This document shows positions 33,047-45,696 of a stretch of DNA of 64,000 bases, in pieces (the first letter of the stretch is position 1; every line of letters begins with the position of its first letter). Source of the DNA: Ceratodon purpureus (Eukaryota; Streptophyta; Bryopsida; Pseudoditrichales; Ditrichaceae); the NCBI GenBank assembly GCA_014871385.1, contig CM026430.1:5810630-5874629 (forward strand). Direction: 5' to 3'. The translations under genes and the position numbers were made by a program. The notes beneath the pieces are model-generated. The model did no database searches. It was not told where the DNA came from and saw nothing but the letters and a program-made list of their open reading frames with translations.

Positions 33047-35304
33047 TAATGCTTGTATTCGCCCTCAATCCTCTTGAATGGCTCTAACAGGGAGATCCAT
33101 CGGGTCTACACCTGCTTCAATATATTCAATCCCTTTGTCTCCACAATCTCAGCAAGTTTAGTGAGCGCCAAATGGCGTTTAGGTGAACCTGCAAAATACA
33201 GGTGCAAGTTTTTGCACAAACGTTCCAGCTTCTGAACAAACGGTAACCCTGAAAGAGCTTCGACAGCCAAGTTAGTACGATGGGCGAAGTCATGAATCCC
33301 AATGACATATGGAGCATGAGAAGTCTGCAAACCGCGAAATGACCCCAGACCTACTGCCTTGGAAAACAGCCGCAGCGTCTGCCCCGAAACAGATAAGCTT
33401 TTGCGCAAGCTCAATTCCCGAAACCCCCCCATGCCAACCCAATTGATCTAAGATCATCTTAGTAAGATTTGCGGCATTTGCATCACAGTCCACTCTCCTT
33501 ATACAGATCAGGTGGGACTCTCTCACATAATTGACAGAATAGTAAATATGCACACTCAGCCACTGTTGGTTATTGACACTGGTTACCTCATCGGCACTTG
33601 CAGACAGGTACAGAGCTTCGGAGACACCACATTTGAGCTTGTCTGAGCATACTTTGTCCATGGCAATCGTGAAGTCCCACCTTGCCCCTTGAGTCCAATG
33701 CTTTTTGGGGATATCCGGAACATTAAGGGACTGCAGAAGCTTCTGCATGGCAGAATATTCTGCCATGGGCCTCCCATGCATGAATACATGCAGACAGACC
33801 TTCATCTGTATCATCTTCTTGCGCCTCTCCTTGGTTACCCCCGCCAAAACCTTTGTGATTATGGTCTGCCCTCCCTTGGCAAACCACACTCGCTCATTCT
33901 TTATGTGCTGGTTCTGCCCAAGGTAGTAGTACTCCCCACGTTTGATCTTCCCCATATCAACCATCGCCCTTCTCCGGCCCGCATGCTTGAACATGCCGTC
34001 AATTTTTGGGACCAGCAACTTCTCCCTCTCCTCCACATCGGTGCAGATTTTACACCGCACCTGTGTGATGGTTCCCCCACAGCCCACAACTGACCCCGCC
34101 CATGGGAGTTTCGCAGCCCAACTGTCCTGGAAGTGCCGTTGGGCCTCGTAATTTTTTCTACGCTTTCTCTTAGCCTCTGCCTCTGCAACAAACACGGAAC
34201 CAAACACAACACAATCAGGAGAAGACGACTTTGCAGGTGTGCTCTTGGCCTCATCCACAGCGCAATCAGAATCGGAGGGCGTCTTTCCGCCAAGGAGTTC
34301 CTGCTTCACCTGCGAGAAGTGGAAAGAGGCGTCAAACTCGGCAGGAGGGGACTCAAGAGGAGCCCTTGCTCCGTAAAGAAATTTACGGAGCGGAGCTTGG
34401 ATAGCAAGTTTAGCGGGCGCCATGACTCTCTCACAATTCACAACCAGCAACCAGCAAGGACCCCAATGAATCGCAACAAAAACCACGGCACAAAACCGAG
34501 CAACCAACGGCTGGGCACAAAACCCAGCAACCACCAACGGATCTCCCCACACTAATCACCCAGCACCCCTCGCAAAGAAACCCCAACCAACAATCCCGTC
34601 AATGGTTCCAGGATCGCAACCAACATAATCCCCGAGCACCAATTTCCCGCAACACAATGTAATCAGAATCGAACACCCAGAACCTAGAACCCTGGCTGAT
34701 GAAAATGAACTCCCTGATCGCAGGTATATACTCCTCCAAACTCCTCCTCGCACCCTCTACATTGTTCACACACTCTCCCGAATTGACAAAAGTCTGGCAC
34801 AGTTTCTCGAAGCACTGGTGGAACAATGAAAATCAACTAATTTCAGAGGTGGCGCCAAGTGAGAATTGCTGTATACAGGAATGGCGAAAACAAAAGGAGC
34901 GGGAGGAGAAGAATGCAGGCTCAGATCCTGAGAATGGGGGAAGAAGAAGTGGCATTTGCCTGAAATACACCTGCGTGGAGAGGCTAATGAGGGAGGAGAC
35001 AGGGCTTGATTTGGCAGGATTGGAGTTGTGGGGGGTGCCATGGCGGCGCACTCCACCACCTCTCCCGTCGTGGAGACGGCGAGGAGACCCCCCACTCCGC
35101 CCCGGATTTGACTCCACCCGGTGTATGAACCCCCCCATACCCAACAGGGTATTCGCCAATACATGGGGAGGGGGGTCGGTTTCGGCGAATAATCGCCTAA
35201 AATGAAAACCCTGAGCCATACCCCCCGGTATCCCCGCCAGGGATGTGCAAATACCCCCCCTTGGCGAGTGGCTGGGGGGGGGTATTCTGGTGTGATGGCT
35301 TTTG

Positions 35305-35330
35305 CCCCCCCCCCCCCCCCCCCCCCCCCC
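35305..35330. repeat. Homopolymer of 26 C
   Basis: A run of 26 C on the plus strand inside a C-rich stretch with many other short C and G runs (35110-35340). The true length may differ in the genome, because such runs are hard to sequence. Confidence 0.9.
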
Positions 35331-35570
35331 TCCTCCCCTCCAAAACCTCAGTAGCTTAAATGAAAAACTGAATGCAAGCCCTCCGAAGCTGAGACTTTGC
35401 GTGATCATGCTTCCCCACGAAGCTCTTTTGGCCCAAAACAGGGTCACATCCACAGTGGTTTTTGTTGGGTCTTCACTTTGGAAGGAACATGGAGTTCTGA
35501 ATTTTATGCTTCTTTGAATTTTATGTGTAGAATGTGTAGGTGGACTTAGTGATTCTCTCATTTGCGTGTT

Positions 35571-35624
35571 GGAATTGTAGTATTGTGTAGGAATTGTAGT
35601 ATTGTATTGGAATTGTAGTATTAT
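35571..35624. repeat. Short tandem repeat, about 20 bp, three copies
   Basis: Units of GGAATTGTAGTATTGTGTA with length changes of 1-3 bp between copies. Confidence 0.85.
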
Positions 35625-36260
35625 GTGTGTGTTTAAAATCACCACATGTTGGAAGGGTGGGTTTCATGGTGTCTAATGGATTATGAATTAGGTGGTTCTA
35701 CAGGAGCTCGTTGTGATTCATTTCAAGTTTATTGGAAATCATTTTTTGTTTAAATGGACAATTAGATGTAAAAATATGTGTGATCTTGGTTTGAAAATTT
35801 TTCAATATATGGAGTTGTCTGTAATTTTTCATCAATTTTTTATTATAATATACTCGTTAAGATATAATTTAAAATAACATGTATAAATTGAATCCTTATG
35901 CTTTAAAAGGAATTTAAATTAAACTTAACACAAAGTCAAAATGACTTTTACTTTACAAATGATTGACATTGTAGGAACTAGTCTTGCCTCAAATCCTAAT
36001 TGTCTTTGAAATAACAATAATATTTTTAAGATTTATTTATAGAAAATAAATGAATGCATGATTATATATACAAAAGCAATTGTATACAAGAATAGAAAAT
36101 ATGAACATAATATGTGCATTTGGATACATATTTTTTATATAAAACTATTTTTGAAGCCGTCATTTGCAATCATGATAATTATAAATCATAATTTTATTAA
36201 TTAGATGATACCTATTACTAAATAACAAATAATAAAGAATATTACTGAAGTCCGATTCCA

Positions 36261-37375
36261 GTGCTTGAAAATGATCCTTTTCGTGAAGATGTTTCTATAC
36301 CTGATGAGAATGTTCCATTGGATGAGAATGTTCCTTCGGACGAAGATGTTTCTATGCCTGATGAGAATGTTCCATTGGATGAGAATGTTCCTTCGGACGA
36401 AGATGTTTCTATACCTGATGTCGTTTCTACAGACGAAGAATTGAATTTGTTTTCTGATAATGAAGGAGCTCCTGCGGATGAAAGTGACCATGATAATGAT
36501 GAAGCAAATGAAGGTAGTGTAAATGAGGAAGAGGAAGTGCCACTTGGTCAAGATATTGCAACGAACACATTGAATAAACTCATGCTATCTAAGGTAATAG
36601 AACTGCAAACATTATGTGATTCTAATGGATGCTCACAAGCTATGCAAGGTGCTTTGTTGCGCATGTTGTTCAGTAGACTAGGCGTGGACAATAATAATGT
36701 GCAACCTTGGGAACGGACTTTTGGCGATGTTTTCAAAGACATGCCATTGACGTGGAAAGGAGACTTAGTAGGCTCAACCAAACCTGAGTCTTGGAAAACA
36801 TTAATGGGTATGTACAAGGAGTTGGGCATGCTTGAACCGCAACGTTGGAGAATGTATGTTGGAACAACCGAGTATGTCCATGAACCTTTCATCTTGTTGC
36901 CAAATGACGAAGACAATTGCACAAGAATGAGTGACAAGCTATGCAATTGCAACCCTCCTCACCGAGTCATGAAACGCAATTGTGCGTCGTGTTTAGAGAA
37001 ATGCGGTAATTGCAACAAATTGAGGAAGGATATGATCAAGCATTTAATTATTTATCAATTGCTGAACAACTTCGTCTCATAATGAGCTCACAGAGTTATT
37101 GCAAAAAGATATTGAATATGTGGACAAACAAGGACCGTTGAATCAACAAAAGCTTATCCGAAGGACCTGATTATGTGAAGGAGTTTTGGGATGGTGAAAA
37201 AATTCGATTGTATCAAGATTCCTGGAATCGTGCTGCCACGTGGGAACTACCTGTTTGATGTTCAACCCCAGGGTGCAAAATGACTTATCAAGCTTTTCCA
37301 CTATTCCAAAAACACGAAAATTTAATAAGCGGTTGGAATGAAACAACTCAAACTTATGAATTTGATTGTGTCTAG
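36261..37375 (+). pseudogene. Decayed transposon protein with Cys cluster
   Basis: An open frame without an ATG starts at 36261. It opens with a 19-residue repeat (ENVPLDENVPSDEDVS, encoded by a 57-bp tandem unit), then an acidic stretch, a helical segment, and a Cys cluster of form CNCNPPHRVMKRNCASC followed by CGNC. Downstream, after frame changes, there is protein-like sequence with two in-frame stops (SYCKKILNMWTNK, GPDYVKEFWDGEKIRLY, CKMTYQAFPLFQKHENL). The layout resembles the N-terminal half of CACTA (Tnp2-like) or KDZ-type plant transposases, but I cannot decide the superfamily. No catalytic core is visible, so this is a truncated relic. Confidence 0.55.
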
Positions 37376-38005
37376 ACCTCTAATAGAAGGACACTAGCAG
37401 GAGAAAGCACAAAGCTAAAAATCCTAACTAGAAACCTAAGACGCAACGATGAGCCGCAAGCCTAAGCGCCAAGGTCGATGCCGAGACGCTGCTCCCTTGA
37501 TCGAAGAGGAAAGGAAAAATAACCCTGGTAGCGAGGATCAATATTTGATCCAGAAGTTGGCCTGGTCTATCAGATCAGAAGAGGATTGGAGGTCGTTCGG
37601 AAGACTAAGGTTGTCCTCAGATTCTTCCCCCTCGGAAAAATCCACTTGGGATGGGCCTGCCTCTTGTGCAAAGAGGTCCTCTTGAATTCTTGAGATGATA
37701 TCTCGAAGAATGGATTCTGCTTGAGATTTTGCTCTTCTGGTAATCTGAGACAGAATGACGCTGAGAGGTCTCAGCCGATGAGACCACCGGAGTCTCAAAA
37801 TTATGGAATCGGTTGGCAAAGTCCCTCGTAAGGAACTAGGGATGGGGAACGGGCTTCCAGTTTAGGGAACTAGTCCCGGAACAGAAGGGGTTGCCCTGAT
37901 TCCAAATCGACATAAAGAGTTGTTCTATTGCCGAGTGCTTGTCAAGTGAGTCTTTCTTTTTAAATCGATGTAGTTCTCCGCAAGCTGCCATTCCAGTTTA
38001 GATTG

Positions 38006-38150
38006 CCTAACCATCTAGACTGATATCCCCACCGGATTACAAAAAGTCACCAAAAAACAGTGGCGCGCAAAGCGCGTAGGGGGGAGCCCGCCCGACCCGG
38101 GCAAGCCCGAGCACGCCAGGGAGGATCCTAACCATCTAGACTACAACGGA
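38006..38150 (-). mobile_element. tRNA-Glu-derived SINE-like element
   Basis: Read on the minus strand it starts TCCGTTGTAGTCTAGATGG, matching the 5' half of plant tRNA-Glu, including the A box, almost base for base. A degenerate B-box-like stretch (CCGGGTCGGGCGGGC) follows, then a non-tRNA body containing TTTTTTGGTGACTT. The 16-bp sequence CCTAACCATCTAGACT occurs at 38127 inside the tRNA-like head and again at 38006 at the other end. The second copy is either a target duplication or the stub of a dimeric unit. Confidence 0.65.
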
Positions 38151-39312
38151 GAGCGAATCAAATCGGCATCTTCCACGTCAGATGACCAATATTCCGCTAA
38201 CGTGGCATGTCGAGACGACTGCCAGATGACGTGGAAAGTCAACAAAATTAATTTTTAAAGAGAACTCCTTGTCGCATGTCCGCTACGACTTGCCAACTTA
38301 CTTGCTCTAGCAGACGTTTGCAGTGTAACTGAGAGTAAATTGAGATTTCCTTCATCATCATTGTTGCAAAGTCAGACCAGGCCACCCTTTGCAGGATTCC
38401 ACTCTTACTGGGCCTCGCCAGGATGTTAGTTTGTAGCCTTGGCTCATATGAAACAAACGCCACACCCATGTTCTACAAAGAAATTGCAATCGGTCTACAC
38501 TTCATTGGATTGTGATCACAGATATTACAGGTTGCAATATGATTCTTATGTGTAAGGGGCCAGCTACTTCTACTCCATAGACATTGAGGTGAATCAAACA
38601 AATGAACAATGTGGGTGTATGCATTTTGAACATAGTTTGTAGACTTCATGTTTGGAGCACCGCCCGCTTCCGGAGGAGAGCAATTCGCATGATGCTCTTA
38701 TTCAGTACATTGATTCAGAGTCTTCAGAAACTATCGGTAATGGCAGTAATTAATTACAGACAACATCATTTTATTAATGAACGCAAATGATAAGCTTTCA
38801 GGTGCAGGCTGTATGCTCCTGTTACAATGGGTCAGTTAACAACTTTACAAGTATGTTCAATTTCTAAAGTTCTTCGCCTTCTAATCACATGGACTAAGAA
38901 TTGAAATCAGATAACGAAATTTAACTGGTTGAAAGAATTGCACCTATCCTCGCGTACACCGGTAATAAGATACTGAATTCACAGGTAATATATTTAAACA
39001 AAGGACCAGTTCGCATATGCTGCATATTCCAAAACATGCTGGGGTAATGGAAGTAACATATAACAAATGAATTTGTACATTTGTTCACAAATCTGTAGCT
39101 GCGCACATATCCAGTTGAAGGGCAAAAAGCAGCTCTTTCGACCTCAAAATTTCTATATAGATGTAGTTGGCGAATTTCTTGTAGCATTCTTGCTAGAACA
39201 GCTGCGCCGGGCTGGCTCGGCATAGCAGGGCCTCTGGTCCTGTTGTCTTGTTTCTTTTTTTTGGTCTTTTAACCCCGGTGAGAATTTCATAGCATTCTTG
39301 CCAGAAAAAAAA

Positions 39313-41301
39313 TCACTGGCTAGTGTTGTTGTAGAAGTATTGGGGTGCTCTCTTTGTGCCTGCTTGCACGTTCTCTAGCTTGAAGCCTTTGCGAGCAGGA
39401 GCTGTCGATGTTTCAATGCACACATCCAGCATCCTCCCAAGCATTTTTCTTTCGCTCAGGTATGGCTGGGCTTTGTATTCAGCCAAAGGAACCCACTAAA
39501 TCACACAACAAACACCACATTGTTGATATGTGTACTGAAACTGCAACTAGCGCACTTGGCAGAAACATTTGTCAAAAGGCAAGACGAAAAAGCGAGGATT
39601 TAGGTACCTTGGCGTCAACCAATTCTGCCGTTTGCACGGTAATTGTGGAAGTGAGCGGCCGTAACACACACAGAAAGTACAAGTCGGATTTCCCAAAAGC
39701 TCCCCCGTGAGATTGCCTGGATCAAAAATCGCAAAACGTTTACTTCATGAGAATTACAGTGTCTAATTGGCAAGCCTTTCAAAGTACTGCCAGTACTTCG
39801 AAACCTTAAGCATAGGGGCAGTAACAATACCTGAACCCGATCACTTCGACGAATTCTGTCTCAATCTGCATTGTTGCGATATGCACAATTAGAACAAGGA
39901 TATTCGAGATGGACCATTCAGACATGATGAACTCAATCTTATAGACAGTAGAGAAAATAGGTTGTACTCTTACTAGTGACTGTCCTAATGCAGGAAGAAA
40001 AGATCCATAGCCATCTAGATCACTTCACAAAGGAGATGGAACAAACCCCGGTTTCCTCCTTCACCTCTCGAATGGCTCCGGCAAATATATCCTCACCCTG
40101 AGACCAAGCAGGTGCAACGATTTCATTAGCTGCATCATCCATGAAGGTCAAGGAGTGCCAATAAGAAGTAATCTATGAGAAGCAGATCCTGGATAGGTTC
40201 ATAAAATGTGAGTGTCCTGGCGACCATTTAGTTTGCAAACCTGATTGAGACATCCTGATGGCATCTTCCATTTATCCTTAAAAAGTCCATATCTCTCTTG
40301 TACGGCTAGAATCTGCACACAAAAATAAAATTTAACTAGGTATGACCAAGTGCAAAGAACGGTGATATTGTATCAATACGATTTCAGACATATGCCTTCG
40401 TTCCAAATAAGGAATCCTTTGGGCCCGCAGTACAACATTATCTCGCCAATCCGTTTAACTTATTGAAGAGGGAATAGTTCACTAGTCAATATAACAAAGA
40501 CATTTACTGCCATTCTGGACTGTATTGTACCTCTCCCTTGTCATTCAAGACGAAGGCGCCAACACCAATAGTGTGCGAGGCATTTGCAGGAAGGGTACAT
40601 GGTCCATCTCCAAGCCAGAGATTGAGCATCACATACGTGGCTTCTGCGTGATGATAAGTGAATCCTCCCTGCACATCATAGAGATGTTAATGCTAAGAGG
40701 TCACTCCATTCAAAGCACACACAGCACTAACACCATATTTCGAGAAAATTGTTATGATATCCAGTGTCGTGGACAAATTCTTTTATCATAGAAACCAAAC
40801 AAAGAGCTATAAAAAATACATTGTAGTTCGTCATTGTAGGCATAGCCTCACTATGGTACCTTGATGGCCGCAGGCACGAAATCGCAGTACTCAATTGGTA
40901 GCTTCAACCACACACCCTTCTTTTTCTGCTAGCACATATTTATTCGATATTTTAGTCAATGACAATACCAAATACCTCAACTCAGTTTGCACCAAAAGTG
41001 TCGGTAGAGATACACAGCTTATCCAAGATGTTATAAATGCACGCTCGCATTCGAAACATGCACAACGCACGGATGCTGCTGATCAAGTCTGTAGAACATT
41101 TTTCTCTCGAAAACCTGGTCAAAATACCTGACTCCTCCACTGCTCCAGAGACAGGCGCAGAGAATCTTCGAAAGCCGAGACGTCACTTGAGGGAAATTTG
41201 AGGATATCCACTTCGATGCCGTCGTACTTATCCTCTTTTGCTGGCAAACAACGAACAGCAGTTGGGAAACTCCCAGGTCCATCCACGATCATGCCCTCCA
41301 T
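39313..41301 (-). CDS. Nudix hydrolase, plant NUDT2/6/7-like
   Basis: Eight exons: 41301-41128, 40925-40860, 40668-40531, 40312-40241, 40097-40047, 39865-39831, 39716-39608 and 39495-39313, giving 275 residues. The Nudix box spans exons 4-6 and fits G-x5-E-x7-REVKEETG. It coordinates metal and cleaves nucleoside diphosphates linked to another group. Relatives in plants hydrolyse ADP-ribose or NADH and act in stress signalling, but the exact substrate cannot be read from sequence. Family landmarks include GVWLKLPIEYCDFVPAAI, YHHAEATYVMLNLWL and the tail GTKRAPQYFYNN. There is no transit peptide, so it is probably cytosolic. It is head to head with a paralogue at 43690. Intron positions and phases are identical, and exons 2, 5, 6 and 7 have equal lengths (66, 51, 35 and 109 nt). 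Confidence 0.9.
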
Positions 41302-43689
41302 TGTGAAACTGTACACAACTGCACAGTCTATAATCTTTAGGTCAAGTCGTCCGTAACTGAGCTCACAATGCTGCAGATGTAGAAAAAAACCGAACAAAAC
41401 CTGCCAAACCCAAGCAGACAACCCCCTTGAAACCGACTCTCTCAAACCCAAAAGCTACAAACGACCCAAACAAAATGAACTCATCTCTTAACCTTCCAAA
41501 CCATTTCAACCCCGGTAGTCGGTTGCAAAGCTCCCAAAATAAGCTGAATCGATGCCGACATTCAGAGCCAATCCATCCTTACCGATCGTCTACCGACAAA
41601 CTGAGGCTCCACTAGGCTTTGAAATCTGACACATACCCGACTAATACCGCATTTATAAATTGACATAGCTTCAGTTGTTCTCTTACCTCTGCCGACTGAA
41701 TTACCACAACGTGCGATGGAGTTAGATCGCGTAACGTACCTGCAAGGTCCGAGAGTTTAAGCGTACCTGCAAAACGTCCGAAATTATTCCGATCTGGAAA
41801 ACCCACTCTTCCTGGGGTTTGGAGGTAAGTTTGCCCAGCTAATGGGGGCTGAGAAGCAGGAATCTCTGCTCAGGTCCCGGAATCCCTACCATATTCTACA
41901 GTAAACAGGTTGACTAGTACACATTAGAGCACAATTTGCTCAGCGCGGAGGTTATTGGAGAAATTGTCTACTCCGATATGCATCCGCTATCACTTCTTAC
42001 AGCAGACAAATCGGCGAGAAATGATAAAACAAATGAGTGACCTAAACGGTTAGTAACCGAGATTAGTCTCATCGACACTCCATCTACCAAGTTCTCTGCC
42101 TACAAGGAAATGTAGAGCAACGGAGGCTTGTGCCATACTGGAGACATGGCTACAGTGTGTATAATCTAAACAATGGACTTGTGTTTCGTTGGAATTCACT
42201 GATGAACAACATGATTGCCTGAACGTAATTTCTGATAGGAGTGATGCGAATTCTTTTGATTTTTAAACCAAATTGGGGAAAAAGTCGTTGAGTTGAGCCG
42301 GTTTCATGGCAAAACTCGAGCCGGCCAGAATAGTCCCATCGTTGATCCATGGTGATCTGTAAACATGATTGCGAGGCACGCATCAGTCTTACCATATCCC
42401 GGATCTCCGATGCTGATGACAAACTCGTTCAAAAGAGTGGCTTATCAGAAATAGCAACATGCGAGTGACTCAATCGAACAGAGTCTAAAGCTTGAAAGAT
42501 GTGAATTGAGGGCAGGCCGCACGAAAGCATGTTCCGATGATAGGGATGGTTGAAATTTTTCTAACCTAAACAGATATTGTTGTAGGGTTCATGGAAGTAA
42601 ACAAGAGGAAATCACGGCTGCGATCGTCAGAAGACGACCAGGAGTTTAGGGCTTAGTAGACACAACCCTAATGATGTGTAATCCTCAAGATTAGAAGTGA
42701 TCTTGCAAAATTGTGACTTCCAGAGACTTTTCCTTGCTTACCAGTCAGTGTAATGACGCAGCAAATTGAATAGTTCGTTCCAAGCAAAAACTTGCCATGC
42801 AGACCAGAGTATTGAAGTTGGTGTTCGGCGACTCAGCATGAGCGAGGATCATCCCTGGAATCATCGATCGGTTGAACCAGAAGCTGAGTAGGTCGACACT
42901 TGGAAAATGAATTGAATATCCTGCGTCCTCTCAGGCCCAGAAGTTGCCACCGTGGTTTCAAACGCTGTAGCCGACTCATCTTATTTTACTCCTGTGAAAC
43001 CCATTTGGGTGCGAGCAAGGTTGATCTACCGCACTTGAAGTTTCGCAGTTTGGTCCCTTGTGCTGACATCAAGTGAGGTAGGCAGAACCGTGATCTCTTT
43101 GAGGATCTGCCCGACATTTCATAGCGTGAATGGGGTGAAAATGAACTCTAATTTACGGAGTTGTATGAAGACGCGTTGTTAACGGAAATAACAGATCACC
43201 ATTTGCCAGCTCCAAGGTTCAATGTCTGCAATGTCGGCGGGCGTCGGCGGGGTCGGCACCGTGTTCTGAGCACACTGCAAAGCGCGCTACTGCGAAGGTC
43301 GACTAGTAACAGAACAAACAAGATTGTATTTATGCATGCCTTGGGTTGTAACAAGCTCAGTCGACTTCAGTTTAAACCTGGATCAGTTTACACATTCCGG
43401 TTAAAGCATTGGACGCTTGATCACGCTGAGTGCTTAGCGGAATTTTTTCGTAAGTGTTAACAGCAAGTCTTGTTATGCTATGTTATGTTGCAGTTCGATA
43501 AGTATGCACTATTCTTTACCAGTATTTTTACAGGCCCACTGTGACAACTCTCTGAGACACCTTTGGTGTACTGTACTGTACAGTTCTTGTGTGTTGGTTT
43601 GGTTGGAGCTGAATCTCTGCTTTGTACAGTACTTGCAGCTTACTGACAAGAGCAGCTCATTGCTTGGTTCCCTCAACGCAACTGCGGCA
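41302..43689. promoter_or_regulatory. Shared upstream region of two divergent Nudix genes
   Basis: About 2.4 kb between two start codons, with no coding sequence recognised. A GC-rich spot at 43233-43257 (GTCGGCGGGCGTCGGCGG) echoes the arms of the palindrome of the 11-26.7 kb element but is not a palindrome itself. Only distal 5' leaders or promoters are expected here. Confidence 0.5.
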
Positions 43690-45696
43690 ATGGATTCTCA
43701 AATGCATATCCTGAAGGCTGTGGAGGACAGATTTGGTGGAGTCGTGATTGACAGCCTGAGCTTGCCTTACGACGCGTCTGTCTTCGTGGACTCCTTGAAG
43801 TATTCTCTGACGCAGTGGAAAGTCCAGGTAACTCTTGCTTCAGAACAGAAAAGTAGAGAAATTAATCATAGAATGCTTGATTCTTCCTTCAAATTGTTGT
43901 GATTACATTGGTACCGATGATCGGCGATGCAGAGTTTACAGTGATGCATAATTCTGTCTCGTAAGGGCTATAGTGCTTGTGTTAAGGGAGAGTGGAAGGG
44001 AGTTTGTTGGCTAAAATGAATCTCTGCAATTTTCCAGGGAAAGAGGGGAGTATGGCTGAAACTTCCGCTTGATCTCAGTCATTTAGTGCATCCTGCTATC
44101 CAGGTAAGGAAATGAACGAAATCCGATTATATGAATGCAAGACACGCTTTAATAACAAAATAAAGTGAAACAAATTTTTCAGATTGCTACACATGGTAAA
44201 GACCAAGCGAGTTCTTAAATTGATTTTGGAAGGTGTACTGTGCTAATCAGAAATTCCGGAGGATAATTAACATTAGAATGCTGAAGTATGAAGTTGATAC
44301 CACGAATTTTGAGCTCTTACTGACATACCAAGTATTCATGAAATGCTTCTGCAGGAGGGCTTCAATTACCATCATGCCGAAAGTACACATTTGATGCTGG
44401 TGACATGGTTAGCATCTGATGTACCATCTACTATCCCTGCTAATGCATCTCACCAAGTTGGAGTGGGAGCATTCGTCTTGAACAATAAACACGAGGTAAT
44501 CTAATAGATAACTACATTTGCACCAAGCACCAGAAAATGGAAGTTCTTGGCTGTTAATTCAAGGTGGCCTCGCTTGAATGCTTCGTACTTTTTATAACAT
44601 CTTGAGGTGGGGTACTTTGTGGGTTGCAGATCCTTGCTGTGCAAGAGAAGAGTGGCGTTTTTCAAGGTGCCGGTATCTGGAAGATGCCCACAGGATCTGT
44701 CAATCAGGTTTGTCATACTAGTGATCTGCACGAACATTTGCTAATGCTCAAATGAAGCTTGTTAAGGAGTGTATATCACAGCTAGCTGATTCTAATATAT
44801 TGGAATATGCAGGGAGAGGATATATTTGCTGGGGCAATCCGAGAGGTGAAGGAGGAAACAGGGGTAAGGGTCTATGAATTATCTGGATAAGTGATCTTCA
44901 TTGCGTCTCCTTCCAATGTATTAAAAATTGTACACAGGTCGAGTAAAAGTTTTTGGTTGAATTCCTCAAGGCTATTTTCTTGGATCGGTGTATCTACCGC
45001 ACCATGAAGCTCGATTAGATTCTGCTACACTTGTGCTGAGTATTTAAATGCTAAACAAGCAGTTGTTGTGTCATTCTACAGATTGATACCGAATTCGTTG
45101 AAGTGATTGGCTTCAGGTACAAAGTTCTCACCAGTTTGGTTCTCTCTACCTAAGGATCAATACAGAAGAGAATTCTAAGTCAATTTATTTACAGGTTTCC
45201 GTTGCAATTTCATCAGGATTCCTATCAATGATATCATCTGTTACAGATACTAACTAATGGTTATGGTTTTTCTGATCAGACAATCCCACAAAGTGGCTTT
45301 CGAAAAGTCGGACATCTTCTTCTTGTGTGTGCTCCGACCTCTAACCTCCGAAATCACCATTCAAGACTCTGAATTGACAGCAGTCAAGGTAGACAACCCA
45401 TCCACCGATCCTTTGAACATCACAATGATATTTTTACTTGTACTTGGTCATTATAGACTCAAAGTTGCTAAATATACGTGTCTTGGCTTTGTGATGGACA
45501 GTGGATGCCTTTGGCTGAGTACAGAGACCAAGCATATCTGAAACAGAGGAAGTTGTTGAAGAAAATGCTTGAGGTCTGTATTGCAACAACAGAAGAACCT
45601 GGCTACAAGGGATTCCAAATAAGGGATATGCAAGCAGGCGCCACAGGCAGAAGGCCTCAGTATTTCTACTACAATGCTGTCGATTGCCAGGAATAA
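43690..45696 (+). CDS. Nudix hydrolase, paralogue of the minus-strand gene
   Basis: Eight exons: 43690-43827, 44038-44103, 44355-44495, 44630-44707, 44813-44863, 45082-45116, 45280-45388 and 45502-45696, giving 270 residues. The Nudix box reads G-x5-E in GSVNQGE, then REVKEETGI, so all metal-binding positions are present. Other landmarks are GVWLKLPLDLSHLVHPAI, FQGAGIWKMPTG and the C-terminal tail RRPQYFYYNAVDC. Activity should be that of an ADP-ribose/NADH-type pyrophosphatase in the cytosol. The start is the ATG that aligns with the paralogue; the frame is open upstream of it. The mirror-image arrangement and identical intron phases show an inverted tandem duplication. A fragment of a third copy lies downstream. 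Confidence 0.92.

Larger units (their letters stand above)
30858..34423 (-). pseudogene. Dead hAT-family transposase with nested MITEs
   Basis: The frame starts at the ATG at 34423 and runs to about 33340. The N-terminal region has a TTF/BED-like zinc segment (FQDSWAAKLPW, VRCKICTDVEEREKL). The DDE core follows (SASADEVTSVNNQQWLSVHI, LICFGADAAAVFQGSRSG). After a frameshift the next frame continues GIHDFAHRTNLAVEALSGLP and SPKRHLALTKLAEIVETKG, then an in-frame TAG stands just before TRWISLLEPFKRI. A 391-bp MITE then splits the gene, the frame resumes at 32650, and a second element of about 750 bp splits it again. The C-terminal hATC dimerisation region (YMKLANIAAIAVLGS, YEDERTFSILNF) survives to 30858. 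The gene cannot make a working transposase. Confidence 0.88.
34424..36260. other. Intergenic DNA with low-complexity sequence
   Basis: The part next to the hAT relic (34424-34560) has short CCAACCACC-type repeats. Long minus-strand ORFs at 34.8-35.6 kb arise from G/C-rich simple sequence and are not believed. From 35640 on the DNA is AT-rich. Confidence 0.5.

Noticed and set aside
34833..35645. 270-codon minus-strand ORF
   Set aside because: It runs through poly(C) and C-rich simple sequence and has a homopolymer-driven composition.
43233..43257. Copy of the 17-bp palindrome near the Nudix gene
   Set aside because: It contains repeated GTCGGCGG arms only, with no GCCGAC partner, so it is not a palindrome.
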